Shown here in pieces: positions 1 through 11,016 of a DNA stretch of 34,050 bases; the stretch's first letter is position 1; each line of letters begins with the position of its first letter. This DNA comes from Deltaproteobacteria bacterium. GTDB lineage: Bacteria; Myxococcota_A; UBA9160; SZUA-336. A program made the translations under genes and the position numbers. The notes beneath the pieces were generated by a model, which saw nothing but the letters and a program-made list of their open reading frames with translations, was not told the DNA's origin and ran no database searches. The DNA lies in NCBI GenBank assembly GCA_019311115.1, contig JAFDDB010000022.1, forward strand, positions 1-34,050, written 5' to 3'.

Positions 1-3000
1 GGGTCGGCGTGGACCGCGAGCGCCGCGGCGCCGGCCTGTGCCGCCTCGTCGCGCGTACTCTCGGCGTCGGACCGCGGGTGGTCCAGCAGTAGCTCGGCGA
101 GGCGCAGCCAGCGGTCGTCCGAGTGCCGGGCGTTCGGGTGCATCTCGAGCAGCGCGCGCAGCGACTCGATCTCGCGCGGGGCATCCGCGATCTGCTCGCA
201 GAGCTCGCGGCGCAGCTCGTGCGCCTCGGCCAGGTTGTCGCGTCCGGCGAGGGCCGCGTCCAGATCCTGCAGCGCCGCCTCGGAGTCGCGCAGCACCTGC
301 CAGCGGACGCGCGCCGCCTCGAGCCAGACCTCTCCCGCGTCGAGTGCGCCGGCCGCCGCGTACAGCTCCAATGCGTCGGCGCGTTCGGACTCGTGACCGG
401 GTGCGTCCAGCAGTTCGGCCAGTGCGGCGAGCGCCTCGAGGTCGTCGGGGTCGCGCTCCAGGATGTGCCGCCAGCGTTCGGCGGCGGCCAGCGGGGAGCG
501 CAGCTCCTGCCCCAGGCGCCGCGCGATCTCGCGTTCGAGCTTCTCGGCCTCGCCGGCCTCGAGCGAGGGCAGCAGCGACTCGGCCAGCTCGCACCACGCC
601 AACGGCCACTGGAGCCCGTCGTACAGCGCGAGCAGTTGCGTGCGGCGGCTCGTGCTCTTGTTCGTGTCGGAGTCGAGGTCGAGCAGGGCGCGCAGCTCGG
701 CGGCGGCCTGCTCGCGCTGCTGCGGGTGGGCGGCCAGCAAGGCGACGTTCGCTTCCTGGTGGCGCACGCGTTCGCGCGGCGACAGCCCGGGGTGTTGAGA
801 CAGCTCGCGGAGCAGGCCGGCGCGCTCGACCGTGCGTCCCTGCGCGTCGAGGATGCCGTCCAGCGCCTCGAGCCACGCGACCGGCGGATCGTCGACGTCC
901 GCGATGGCCTGCTCGTACTGCGCCCGCGCCAGGTCGAGCTGGCCGAAGGTGAGCCGCGTGTCGGCTTCTGCGGCCAGCAGCGCCGCTTGCTCGGGCCCGT
1001 TCGGCGCTTGCTCGCGCAGCTCCGTCAGCGCCTGGAGTACGCCCGCGTCGTCGCCCTCGCTGCGCTCCAGCTCGAGCCAGCGCTGACACGCGGCGGGCTT
1101 CAGGGTCTCGAGGGCGTGGCGGCGGCGCAGCCAGCGCAGCTCACCGTGCGCGTCGCCCAGCTCCGCGCTCAGCTTCTCGCCCTCACGTGCGATCTCGATG
1201 CGGCGGTCGGCGTCCTCGAGCTGGAAGTGCGTCGCGAGCAGCTTCAACACGCCCTCGGCGTCGTTGCGTTGGCGGAGGATCGACTCGAGCGCCGCCAGGA
1301 CCTGGCGGTCGCGCGGGTGCGTCTCGAGCGCGCGTTGGAGCAGCGGCTCGGCGTCCCCAGGGCAGCGGCGCGCGACGTGCGCCAGCGCGAGCTGACGGAT
1401 CTCCGCGGGACGCGCCTCGTCCTGCATCGCCGCGACGCGCGGGGCGAGCAGGGCGGCCTCCCGGTCCGGGTCGCCTAGCTTCGCGGCCAGCTGCGCGCCG
1501 GGGACTGCGAGCTCGGGATCGTCGGTCACCTCGCGCTCGATCAGGGCGAGCGCACGCGCGGGGTCGCCGAGCTCTCCATCGCAGGCGCGCAGCAGCTCGC
1601 GGACCAGTCCGCGGCGGCGCCCGGTGGAGAGCGTCGCGTCGGCCGCGAGCAGATCCTCGATCGCAGTGGCCAGGTCGGCCGAGCGGTCGAGAGCGCGCAG
1701 CAGCGAGACGCGCAGGATGCGCAGGCTCGGGCTCACGCCCTCGGTGTGGAGCAGCTGCTCGACCACCGCGAGACGCGGCTCAGCGCCGGCGCCCTGGCTC
1801 TCGAGCGCGTCGAGCCAGCGCTCGAGCCAGCGCGCGCGATCGGCCCCGGTCGTCTCGGAGGCCATCTCTTCGCAGAGCCCGCAGCGCCGCGCGCCGTCTC
1901 CGGCGCACTCGAGCGCGTGCAGCAGCGCCGCGTCGAGCGCGGGCGACGCCGCCTCTTCTGCGCGCGCCAGCTTGCGGCCGTTCTCGAGTACCTCGACGGC
2001 TTCGCCGGGCTCGTCGAGGTCCTGGAGCAGGCGCGAGAGCTGCAGCGACAGCGAGGTCCGCTCCGGACCCGGAACCTCGTCACCGGCCAGCCGGAGGCGG
2101 ATCAGGTCGGCCCGTTCCCGCCCCTTTCCGGCCCGCTCGTAGAGCGTGCCGAGACGGTCGAAGAGCCGCGGGTCGTCCGGGTAGCGTTCGAGCAGGTCGC
2201 GCAGGCAGGTCTCGGCGCGCGCCTCGTCGCGAAGCTCGTCCGGCCCGTCCGCGAGCAACTCCGTCAGCTCGAGCCAGACCTGCAGCTGCTCTTCGAGGTC
2301 CGGCACGGCCTCGGCCAGGGCCTCGAGCGTGGCGACGCGCCGCTCGGGCGCGTTGGCGCGAGCGTAGAGGCCAGCCAGCAAGCGGAGCTCGGTCGCGGCC
2401 AGCGTCCCGACGTCGAGCTGGGCGAGGTCGCCGAGAGCCTGCTCCGGCTGGTCGAGCGCGTCGATCTGGATCCGCGCCTGCTCGATCCGGACGGCCGCCT
2501 GCGTGGACGGATCCTCGGAGTCGTCGAGCAGGCGGGAGAGCAGGCGGAGCTGCTCCTCGGGGTCACCCTGCTCGCGCACCAGCGTCAGCAGCGAGCGGTG
2601 CACGACCTCGAGCTCTCCGGCTTTCGCGAGCCGTTCCGCCCGGCGCAGCGAGTCGATCGCCTGATCGAGCTGGCCGCTCTCCTGCTGCAGCTTCGCAAGG
2701 CAGAGCAGCAGGTCGAGCCGCACCGACTCGTCCACGTATGGCTCGCGCGTGGACAGCCAGGTCTGGCGCTCGGCGCGCACCGCGCCGCCCGCCGCTTCGA
2801 GCGCTCGTTCGAAGAGCTGCTCCAAGCCGTCGTGGCGGCTCGGATCGGCGAGCTCGTGGAGAGTGGAGACGGCGTCGGCGGGACGAGCCAGTCCGTCCAG
2901 CAGGAGCCCCGCGCACCGGTGCGCCAGCTCGCGCCGCTGTCCCGGGTCGCGCTCGCACTCGAGCCGGCGGCCCAGTACGTCGGTCAGGTCCTCGATGCGG

Positions 3001-5249
3001 TCCTGCTCCGAGAGCAGGCTCTCGAGCAGGTCGGCGATGCCGCGGTTCTCGGGCGCGCGGTCGAACGCCGGACGCAGCGCGTCGGTCGCTCCCGCGAAGT
3101 CGCCGAGCTTCGCGAGCACGCGTGTCAGCTCGACCTGCATCGCGCCGAGCGCCTCGGGCTCGGGACCGTCCGCGATCGCGACGCGCAGATGCTCGGCGAG
3201 CTCGGGGAGGCGGCCGGTGTGCCGGCACAGCGCGATCAGCTTGCCGCGTGCGGGCGACGCGGACTGCGCGGCGACGGCTTCCTGCCACCAGCGCACCGCC
3301 CGGTCCTGACCCGCCGTGTCCTCGCTGGCGATCGCCAGGTCGCCGAGCCGATCCAGGCAGCCGGCGCGGGTCTCGGGCTGGTCGTGCAGCAGCGCCTCGA
3401 GCGACTCCAGCGCCGCGGTCTCGGCCTGTGTGTCGCCACGCTCGCGCGCCAGCTCGACCAGGGCGCCGAACGCCTCCGGGCTCGCCTCGAGCGACGCCCA
3501 TCGCTCGGCCACGCTCTGCGCGCGCGCCGGATCGTCCTCGAGGCGGGCCGCGGCGAAGAGGTCGCGCAGCAGCTGGCCTCGCCGCTCGTCGCTCGGGTTC
3601 GCAGCCAGCTCGCGCTCGCAGGCCTCGAACAGCGCCTCGGAGCCGCCGCCGCGCTCGGCCACCGTGCGCAGCCCCGCCAGCGCCGTGCTGCAGGCGGGGT
3701 CGGTCTCGAGGGCTCGCGAGAACAGCTCGTGTGCGCCCGCCAGCTCACCGAGCGTCCCGAGGGTGAACTCCGCCAGCTCGCAGAGGCGCAGCGCGCGCTC
3801 GGGTCCCGCCGTGGCCGCGTCCGCCGCCTGCTGCATGAGGCTCGCGACCTCGTCGAACCGTTCGCCCTTGCGCAGCAGCTCGACCAGGCGCTCCGCGGCG
3901 TCGGCCATGCCGGGGTGGCAGGTCAGGGCGTGCCGGTAGGCCGCCTCGGCCTCGGCCGGAGCGTCGAGCCGGTCCAGCTGCAGGTCCCCGAGCTCCTTCC
4001 AGAGGGCGGCACAGTCCTCTCCCTCGGCGGACGAGGCGAGACGCCGCTCCAGGACCTCGACGCGCGAGGCGGGATCGCCCGTTCGCTCGAGGCAGCGGTC
4101 CAGGGCCTCGAGCGCCTCGGGCTCCTCGGGACTGCGCGCCACCAGCTCGCGCAGATGCCGCACGGCCTCCTGGGGCCGGTCGGCGCTCTCGTGGAGCACG
4201 GCGATCTCGAGCTTGCGCATCGTGTCCGGTTCCTCGAGCTCGTCGAGGCGTTCGAGCGTCTGGATCAGGGCGTCGGGTTCCTTGCGCCGGCGGCACAGCC
4301 GCGCGCGAAGCTGCAGCAGGTCGACGTCGTCCGGCGCGATCGCCAGCCCCCGCTGGAGCCAGCGCCAGGCGCCGTCGAGGTCCGCATCGCCTTCGAGCAG
4401 CTGGCTCGCCGTCCCGATCGCGAGAGCGCGGCGCTCGCCGTCGTCCTTCGAAACCGCCCAGATCGAGTCGCTCAGCTCCTCGACCCGCTCGGCGTTGTCG
4501 GCCTTCCGCTCGAGCTCGAGGAGGCTCCGCATCGCGCTGAGCCGGCCCGGGTCGGCGAAGACCACGTCGCGCAGCAACGACCGCGCGCGATCCGCGTCGG
4601 AGTCGGGCAGCAGCCCCGCCAGTTCCTCCATGGCGTTGCTGCGCGCGGTCCCGCGCAATCCCTGCAGCCGCTGCTCGTGGAGCGCGATCGCGGTAGCGGT
4701 GTCGCCCGAGTCGGTTGCCAGGCCCGCCAGCCCCGCCAGCGCCTGGTCGCAGTCCGGCGTCAGCTGGATGGCCTCGTCGAAGTGGCGACGCGCTTCGCCG
4801 GCGTCACCGAGCAGGCGCCAGAGTTCACCGATCTCCGCGAGGATCGGCCCCTTGCGCGCGCGCGGAAGCTCGAGCTGCTCCTCGAGTTCCGCGATCTGGA
4901 GCGCGCCGGTCAGGTTCCCGAGCTCCACGTGGACCCGCCGCAGGCCGGCCAGGGCCCCGGGGCCCGACGGGTCGGCCTGGAGCAGCCGCTCGTAGTACGG
5001 GCGCGCCTTCGCGGGCTTGCCGAGCCGCTCGCGCAGCATGTCGGCCAGGCGCAGGGTGAGGTCGGGACGGCGGTCGTCGTCGTCGGGCAGGCCCTCGAGC
5101 CGGCACTCGTAGACGATCGCGAGCTGGCTCCAGTTGCCGCCGACGAAGAGTTCCTCCTCGAGCGTTCGGAAGGCCGGCGTGTCGGTCGGGTCGGCTTCCA
5201 GGGTCTCGAGCAGCGACTGTAGACGCGGGTGGATCGGGTTCTGGCTCAC
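1..5249 (-). CDS. Very large TPR-like repeat protein (N-terminal >=1749 aa; C-terminus beyond window edge)
   Basis: Reverse complement from GTG at 5249 reads VSQNPIHPRLQSLLETLEADPTDTPAFRTLEEELFVGGNWSQLAIVYECRLEGLPDDDDRRPDLTLRLADMLRERLGKPAKARPYYERLLQADPSGPGALAGLRRVHVELGNLTGALQIAELEEQLEL..., a helical TPR-type pattern that continues to ...LRLAELLLDHPRSDAESTRDEAAQAGAAALAVHAD at the window edge. No minus-strand ORF in this phase is listed in the track, consistent with a frame lacking any stop inside the window. The long + ORFs 123..1478 and 1746..5222 are its codon-register mirror. Confidence 0.85.
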   Translation of the reverse strand, partial: MSQNPIHPRLQSLLETLEADPTDTPAFRTLEEELFVGGNWSQLAIVYECRLEGLPDDDDRRPDLTLRLADMLRERLGKPAKARPYYERLLQADPSGPGALAGLRRVHVELGNLTGALQIAELEEQLELPRARKGPILAEIGELWRLLGDAGEARRHFDEAIQLTPDCDQALAGLAGLATDSGDTATAIALHEQRLQGLRGTARSNAMEELAGLLPDSDADRARSLLRDVVFADPGRLSAMRSLLELERKADNAERVEELSDSIWAVSKDDGERRALAIGTASQLLEGDADLDGAWRWLQRGLAIAPDDVDLLQLRARLCRRRKEPDALIQTLERLDELEEPDTMRKLEIAVLHESADRPQEAVRHLRELVARSPEEPEALEALDRCLERTGDPASRVEVLERRLASSAEGEDCAALWKELGDLQLDRLDAPAEAEAAYRHALTCHPGMADAAERLVELLRKGERFDEVASLMQQAADAATAGPERALRLCELAEFTLGTLGELAGAHELFSRALETDPACSTALAGLRTVAERGGGSEALFEACERELAANPSDERRGQLLRDLFAAARLEDDPARAQSVAERWASLEASPEAFGALVELARERGDTQAETAALESLEALLHDQPETRAGCLDRLGDLAIASEDTAGQDRAVRWWQEAVAAQSASPARGKLIALCRHTGRLPELAEHLRVAIADGPEPEALGAMQVELTRVLAKLGDFAGATDALRPAFDRAPENRGIADLLESLLSEQDRIEDLTDVLGRRLECERDPGQRRELAHRCAGLLLDGLARPADAVSTLHELADPSRHDGLEQLFERALEAAGGAVRAERQTWLSTREPYVDESVRLDLLLCLAKLQQESGQLDQAIDSLRRAERLAKAGELEVVHRSLLTLVREQGDPEEQLRLLSRLLDDSEDPSTQAAVRIEQARIQIDALDQPEQALGDLAQLDVGTLAATELRLLAGLYARANAPERRVATLEALAEAVPDLEEQLQVWLELTELLADGPDELRDEARAETCLRDLLERYPDDPRLFDRLGTLYERAGKGRERADLIRLRLAGDEVPGPERTSLSLQLSRLLQDLDEPGEAVEVLENGRKLARAEEAASPALDAALLHALECAGDGARRCGLCEEMASETTGADRARWLERWLDALESQGAGAEPRLAVVEQLLHTEGVSPSLRILRVSLLRALDRSADLATAIEDLLAADATLSTGRRRGLVRELLRACDGELGDPARALALIEREVTDDPELAVPGAQLAAKLGDPDREAALLAPRVAAMQDEARPAEIRQLALAHVARRCPGDAEPLLQRALETHPRDRQVLAALESILRQRNDAEGVLKLLATHFQLEDADRRIEIAREGEKLSAELGDAHGELRWLRRRHALETLKPAACQRWLELERSEGDDAGVLQALTELREQAPNGPEQAALLAAEADTRLTFGQLDLARAQYEQAIADVDDPPVAWLEALDGILDAQGRTVERAGLLRELSQHPGLSPRERVRHQEANVALLAAHPQQREQAAAELRALLDLDSDTNKSTSRRTQLLALYDGLQWPLAWCELAESLLPSLEAGEAEKLEREIARRLGQELRSPLAAAERWRHILERDPDDLEALAALAELLDAPGHESERADALELYAAAGALDAGEVWLEAARVRWQVLRDSEAALQDLDAALAGRDNLAEAHELRRELCEQIADAPREIESLRALLEMHPNARHSDDRWLRLAELLLDHPRSDAESTRDEAAQAGAAALAVHAD

Positions 5250-5390
5250 CCCGCCCTATTCGGACGCGCCAAGGCCTACCTTGACTCTCTCGCTGCGCTG
5301 AAATGCCAGTTTTTCCGGCCGCTTGCAGGATCGACCCGCGTGGGCGTGCGGTTGAAACCCCGCTCCGGCGTGCAGTACCGTTCCCGACGC

Positions 5391-7646
5391 GTGAAGTCCG
5401 ACACCGAGGCCGGGAAACAGGCCGAACCGCAGTCGAACGCCGGGACGGGATCGGGCCGCCCGGTGCTGCCGCCTGCCGAGCAGCGCCGGCGGCGCCGCGA
5501 GTGGAGCATCGTCGCGCTGGTGGGGCTGCTGCTCGGGGCGCTGTTCGCGTTCGAGCCGCTGGTGCTGGCGCAGTCGCGCTCGCTCCCGATCGGGAGCGGG
5601 GCGGTATTCCTGGCGCTGGTGCACGTCAACGTCATCGGCATCGGGCTGCTCGCCTTCCTGCTGGCGAGGAACGTCGTCAAGCTCATCACCGACCGGCGCC
5701 GCGGGCTGATCGGGGCGCGGCTCAACACCAAGTTCGTGGTCTCGTTCGTGTTCACGGCGGTGGTGTCGTCCACGGCGCTCTTCGTGCTGGCGGCCTTCCT
5801 CGTCCTGCACACCGTGCAGACCTGGTTCGAGCTGCAGCTCTCGGACGGCCTCGAGCAGTCGATCGAGGTGGCGGAGATGTACTACGCGGAGTCCGAGAAC
5901 CGCACGCTCGGCTTCGCTCGCCGCATGGCGAAACAGGTGGCGGAGCAGCGTCTGATGAACGAGGACTCGCTCGACGCGCTGCGCGCCTTCGTCGCCCTCA
6001 AGCAGTCCGAGTACGGCCTGGCGGTGGTCGAGGTCTTCAGCTCGCAGCAGGAGGAGCTGGCCAGCGCGACCGACCCCGACGCCGCGGTCGTCGCCCTGGA
6101 AGCTCCGGACTCGCACCTGATCCGCTCGGGCCTCGAAGGCATGGAACGCACCTCGATCGACGAGGCCGGACCAGGTGAGCTCGTCCGCGGCGTCGTGCCG
6201 ATCCGGTCGACCTTCAACCCGAACGACATCGTCGGCGTCGTGGTCGTGAACCAGTTCATGCCCCACGACATGGGCGAGCGCATCGACGGCGTGCGCGCGG
6301 CTCTCGACGAGTACCGCCGGCTGCAGCCGGGCACGGGCACCTTCGAGACCAGCATGCTGATGCTGCTGCTGATGATCACGCTCGTCAGCGTCCTCTTCTC
6401 GTCGTGGATGGGCTTCCGCCTCGCCAAGCAGATCACGGACCCGATCCAGCGCCTGGCCGACGCCACCGAGGAGGTCGCCTCGGGCAACCTGGACGTTCGC
6501 CTCGAGCAGCGCGGCGAGGACGAGCTGGGGCAGCTGGTCGGTGCCTTCAACCGCATGGCCAGCGACCTGAAGGCGAACCGGGAGGACCTGGAACGCCGCC
6601 GCGCGCTGATCGAGATCATCCTGGGCGGAGTGGGCGCGGGCGTGATCTCGCTCGACGCCGACGGTGCCGTCACCACGATCAACCCGTCCGCCCTGCGGCT
6701 GCTGGGCGTGCCGCGCGGGCATTGGATCGGCAAGAAGCTCGGCGAGATCCTGTCCGGTGACGCCCTGGCCGCGGTCGAGGGCCTGCTTCGGCGGCTCTCG
6801 AGCGGCGGGCACGGGGCGCTGCGCCGCCAGGTCGCGGTCTCGATCGGCGGCGAGCTGCGCACGCTAAACTGGACGGTGTCGGGCCTGGCCGAGGTGGACG
6901 ACGAGGCCTCGGGCTTCGTGGTCGTGATCGACGACGTCACGCGCATCATCCGGGCGCAGCGCATGGCCGCCTGGCGCGACGTGGCACGGCGCATCGCACA
7001 CGAGATCAAGAACCCGCTCACGCCGATCCAGCTGTCGGCGCAGCGGCTGCGGCGCAAGCTCTCGGGCACACTCACCGATCCCGATTCCCAGAAGCTGCTC
7101 GAGCAGTGCACCGACGCGATCACGGGGCAGGTAGACGCGATGAAGCTGCTGCTGAGCGAGTTCTCGAGCTTCGCCGAGCTGCCGGCCACCGATCCCGTGC
7201 CCACCGACCTGAACGCGCTGGTCGCGGATACGGTGAGCATGTACGAGGGACGCCAGTCGATCTCGTTCGAGATCGAGCTCGACCCGCAGCTGCCCGAGCT
7301 CGACGTGGACCGCGAGCAGATCAAGCGCGTCATCCTCAACCTGGTCGACAACGCGATCGGCGCGATCGACGCGACCGACGACGGGCCGCGCAACATCCGC
7401 GTCTCGACGCGGCTCGACGCCGAGGTGGGCATCGTGCACCTCGAGATCGCGGACAGCGGCGTCGGCATTCGCGCCGAGGATCGGGGGCGCCTCTTCGAGC
7501 CGGGCTTCTCGACCAAGGCCGAGGGCTCCGGCATCGGGCTCGCGATCGTGAGCCGCATCGTGTCGGACCACTCGGGCTACATCCGAGTCCGGTCGAACGA
7601 GCCCCGCGGAACGGCGTTCGCGATCGAGCTGCCGGTGAGGACCTGA
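5391..7646 (+). CDS. ntrY: NtrY-like membrane sensor histidine kinase (N-terminal TM segments, HAMP, PAS, HisKA, HATPase_c); start uncertain (track gives 5229)
   Basis: TM block REWSIVALVGLLLGALFAF, HAMP-like FRLAKQITDPIQRLADATEEVASGNLDVRLEQRGEDELGQL, H-box RRIAHEIKNPLTPIQLSAQRLRRK, N-box NLVDNAIGAI, G-boxes ADSGVGI / GSGIGLAIV. The start at 5229 would overlap the divergent TPR gene, so an in-frame GTG at 5391 is preferred. Confidence 0.88.
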   Translation: MKSDTEAGKQAEPQSNAGTGSGRPVLPPAEQRRRRREWSIVALVGLLLGALFAFEPLVLAQSRSLPIGSGAVFLALVHVNVIGIGLLAFLLARNVVKLITDRRRGLIGARLNTKFVVSFVFTAVVSSTALFVLAAFLVLHTVQTWFELQLSDGLEQSIEVAEMYYAESENRTLGFARRMAKQVAEQRLMNEDSLDALRAFVALKQSEYGLAVVEVFSSQQEELASATDPDAAVVALEAPDSHLIRSGLEGMERTSIDEAGPGELVRGVVPIRSTFNPNDIVGVVVVNQFMPHDMGERIDGVRAALDEYRRLQPGTGTFETSMLMLLLMITLVSVLFSSWMGFRLAKQITDPIQRLADATEEVASGNLDVRLEQRGEDELGQLVGAFNRMASDLKANREDLERRRALIEIILGGVGAGVISLDADGAVTTINPSALRLLGVPRGHWIGKKLGEILSGDALAAVEGLLRRLSSGGHGALRRQVAVSIGGELRTLNWTVSGLAEVDDEASGFVVVIDDVTRIIRAQRMAAWRDVARRIAHEIKNPLTPIQLSAQRLRRKLSGTLTDPDSQKLLEQCTDAITGQVDAMKLLLSEFSSFAELPATDPVPTDLNALVADTVSMYEGRQSISFEIELDPQLPELDVDREQIKRVILNLVDNAIGAIDATDDGPRNIRVSTRLDAEVGIVHLEIADSGVGIRAEDRGRLFEPGFSTKAEGSGIGLAIVSRIVSDHSGYIRVRSNEPRGTAFAIELPVRT

Positions 7647-7653
7647 GAGGCGC

Positions 7654-9027
<1,374 letters not shown>

Positions 9028-9042
9028 CCGGGGAGCGCGCGC

Positions 9043-9792
9043 TTGATCCGCGCGATCGCGAGCGTGCTGCGCGCGGACGCCCACGGCGTGACGCTCGACG
9101 TTCCGGAGTGGCCCGCGCACCGCCCGGGCCAGTTCGCCATGCTCTCGCTCGACCCGCACGGGCTCCACCTGGACCCGCTGCTGCCGCGCCCGATGGCGGT
9201 GTTCCGCGCCGATGGCGGACGCGTCGAGTTCCGCTTCCACGTGGTCGGGCGCGGTACGGCGCTGCTCGCCGCGCTCTCGCCGGGCGACGACCTCGGCGTG
9301 CTCGGCCCGCTCGGCAACGGTTTCACCGCGCCCGCGGGTTCGGGGGGACGGGCGATCCTGGTCGGCGGGGGGACGGGAACCGCGTCGCTGTACGAGTTCG
9401 CCGCGCAGCTGGGCTCGCGCGCGCGGGTGCTGCTCGGCGGCCGCACGCGCGGGGCGATCCTGGGCCTGGCCGACTTCGAGGCCCTGCCGGTGGACCTCCA
9501 GTTCGCGACCGAGGACGGATCCTCGGGCCACCGGGGCCTCGTCACCGAGTTGATGGCGCCGGAGCCCGGAGACGAGGTCTTCGCCTGCGGGCCCACCGCG
9601 ATGATGGACGCGGCCTGGAGGCTCGCGCAGGCGGCCGGCGTTCCCTGCCACGTCTCGCTCGAGAGCCGGATGGCCTGCGGCATCGGAATCTGCCTGGGCT
9701 GCGTCGTGCCGACGGACCAGGGCTTCCGCTACGTGTGCACGGATGGGCCGGTCTTCGACGCGGAGCGGCTCGACTGGAAGGGCTTGCCGTGA
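9043..9792 (+). CDS. pyrK: Dihydroorotate dehydrogenase electron-transfer subunit (FAD/2Fe-2S), TTG start
   Basis: Ferredoxin-reductase-like fold with VGGGTGTASL and C-terminal cysteine cluster CGIGICLGCVV...YVCTDGPVF; 4-bp GTGA overlap with pyrD. Confidence 0.9.
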   Translation: MIRAIASVLRADAHGVTLDVPEWPAHRPGQFAMLSLDPHGLHLDPLLPRPMAVFRADGGRVEFRFHVVGRGTALLAALSPGDDLGVLGPLGNGFTAPAGSGGRAILVGGGTGTASLYEFAAQLGSRARVLLGGRTRGAILGLADFEALPVDLQFATEDGSSGHRGLVTELMAPEPGDEVFACGPTAMMDAAWRLAQAAGVPCHVSLESRMACGIGICLGCVVPTDQGFRYVCTDGPVFDAERLDWKGLP

Positions 9793-10736
9793 CGGCCGGC
9801 GGAGCGGGCGCGTCCGACCGTCCCGAGCCTCCCGATCTGTCGGCCGACCTGTGCGGCGTCGCGCTGCGCAACCCGGTGCTGCTCGCGAGCGGCACCTGCG
9901 GCTACGGCACCGAGCTGGCGGGCCTGCTCGACCTGCGCGAGATCGGCGGCTTCGTCGCCAAGTCGCTGACGCTCGAGCCGCGCGCGGGAAACCCGCCGCC
10001 GCGGATCACCGAGACCCCCGCGGGGATGCTCAATGCCATCAGCCTCGAGAACGTGGGCGTAGAGGCGTTCATCGACGAGAAGCTCCCCGCGCTGCCCGAG
10101 GGCGTGGCTGTCGTCGCGAGCGTCTTCGAAACCGAGATCGAGCGCTACGGCGAGGTGTGCAGGCGGCTCGAGGGGGCGCCGGGCGTCGTCGCGCTGGAGA
10201 TCAATGCGAGCTGTCCCCACGTGAAGTCCGGCGGGATCGAGTTCGGGCAGGACCCGGCCGTGCTGGCCTCGCTGGTGCGCGCCTGCCGGGCGAGCACGGG
10301 CATGAAGCTGCTGGTCAAGCTCTCGCCCAACGTCACCTCGATCGCCGAGATGGCGCGCGTGGCCGAGGGGGAGGGCGCCGACGGGCTGTCGCTGATCAAC
10401 GCGATGCAGGGCCTGGCCGTGGACGTCGAGCGGCGCCGCCCGGCGCTGAGCAACGTGCTGGGCGGGCTCTCCGGACCGGCGATCCGGCCGGTGGCGCTGC
10501 GTATGGTCTACCAGGCGGCGCAGGCGGTGAAGATTCCCATCTGTGGAATCGGCGGGATCACCTCGGGCGAGGACGCCGTCGCGTTCCTGCTGGTCGGGGC
10601 CAGCACCGTACAGGTCGGCACCGCCAGTTACGCCAACCCGGGGGCCGCGCTCGAGGTCCGGGACGGCCTGCAGGCCTACCTGGAACGCCACGGGATCGCG
10701 CGGGTGCGGGACCTGGTGGGCGGGCTTCTCTCCTGA
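9789..10736 (+). CDS. pyrD: Dihydroorotate dehydrogenase, class 1B catalytic subunit (GTG start)
   Basis: RNPVLLASGTCGYG, NASCPHVKSGG (class 1B catalytic Cys), GIGGITSGEDAVAFLLVGASTVQVGTA; adjacent to pyrK. Confidence 0.93.
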   Translation: MTAGGAGASDRPEPPDLSADLCGVALRNPVLLASGTCGYGTELAGLLDLREIGGFVAKSLTLEPRAGNPPPRITETPAGMLNAISLENVGVEAFIDEKLPALPEGVAVVASVFETEIERYGEVCRRLEGAPGVVALEINASCPHVKSGGIEFGQDPAVLASLVRACRASTGMKLLVKLSPNVTSIAEMARVAEGEGADGLSLINAMQGLAVDVERRRPALSNVLGGLSGPAIRPVALRMVYQAAQAVKIPICGIGGITSGEDAVAFLLVGASTVQVGTASYANPGAALEVRDGLQAYLERHGIARVRDLVGGLLS

Positions 10737-10804
10737 AGGGACGGCCCATCGGCGGGCCCTCGTCGTGTGACCGTCGTGTGGGGCCGGAGCGGGGGCTGGC
10801 GGAG

Positions 10805-10833
10805 TTGCCGCTGGGGGAGATTTTTGATAAATG
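10805..10833 (+). promoter_or_regulatory. Candidate sigma70-type promoter for rimP-nusA-infB operon (TTGCCG-N17-TAAATG)
   Basis: A/T-rich island gatttttgataaatga in otherwise GC-rich spacer; imperfect match to -35/-10. Confidence 0.35.
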
Positions 10834-10845
10834 ACACGCACTTAG

Positions 10846-11016
10846 CAGCTACAGAGCTGTCTCTTCGGGGGTCCTCACGCGATGCCCCGGGGGGTGGCTC
10901 GATCGGTTCGAGTCTGGCTTGTCTGGTTCGGAGTGGGCATCGCGTCCGCTCCGTTTCTGTCTGGGCGGCCGAAAAAAGCAGAGAAGAGAAGCCTAAAGGA
11001 CCAGTCGAAGACATAG
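10846..11016 (+). ncRNA. Putative structured 5' leader RNA of rimP-nusA-infB operon
   Basis: Hairpin CAGCT-ACAG-AGCTG (10846-10859); 11-bp perfect inverted repeat ACGCGATGCCC (10877-10887)/GGGCATCGCGT (10935-10945) enclosing inner hairpin CTCGA-TCGGT-TCGAG (10898-10912); GGTCCT (10870-10875) complementary to AGGACC (10997-11002) upstream of rimP ATG. Confidence 0.45.

Noticed and set aside
1746-5222. 1158-aa + strand ORF (and 123..1478, 1187..3766)
   Set aside because: Codon-register mirror or shifted frame of the minus-strand TPR gene; Arg/Ala/Pro/Leu/Gln-biased composition with no recognisable domain. Typical GC-rich antisense artefact.
10888-10934. tRNA-like T-loop motif GGTTCGAGTC in the rimP leader (possible metY-like tRNA)
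   Set aside because: No matching acceptor, anticodon arm or CCA; better explained as part of the nested hairpin.
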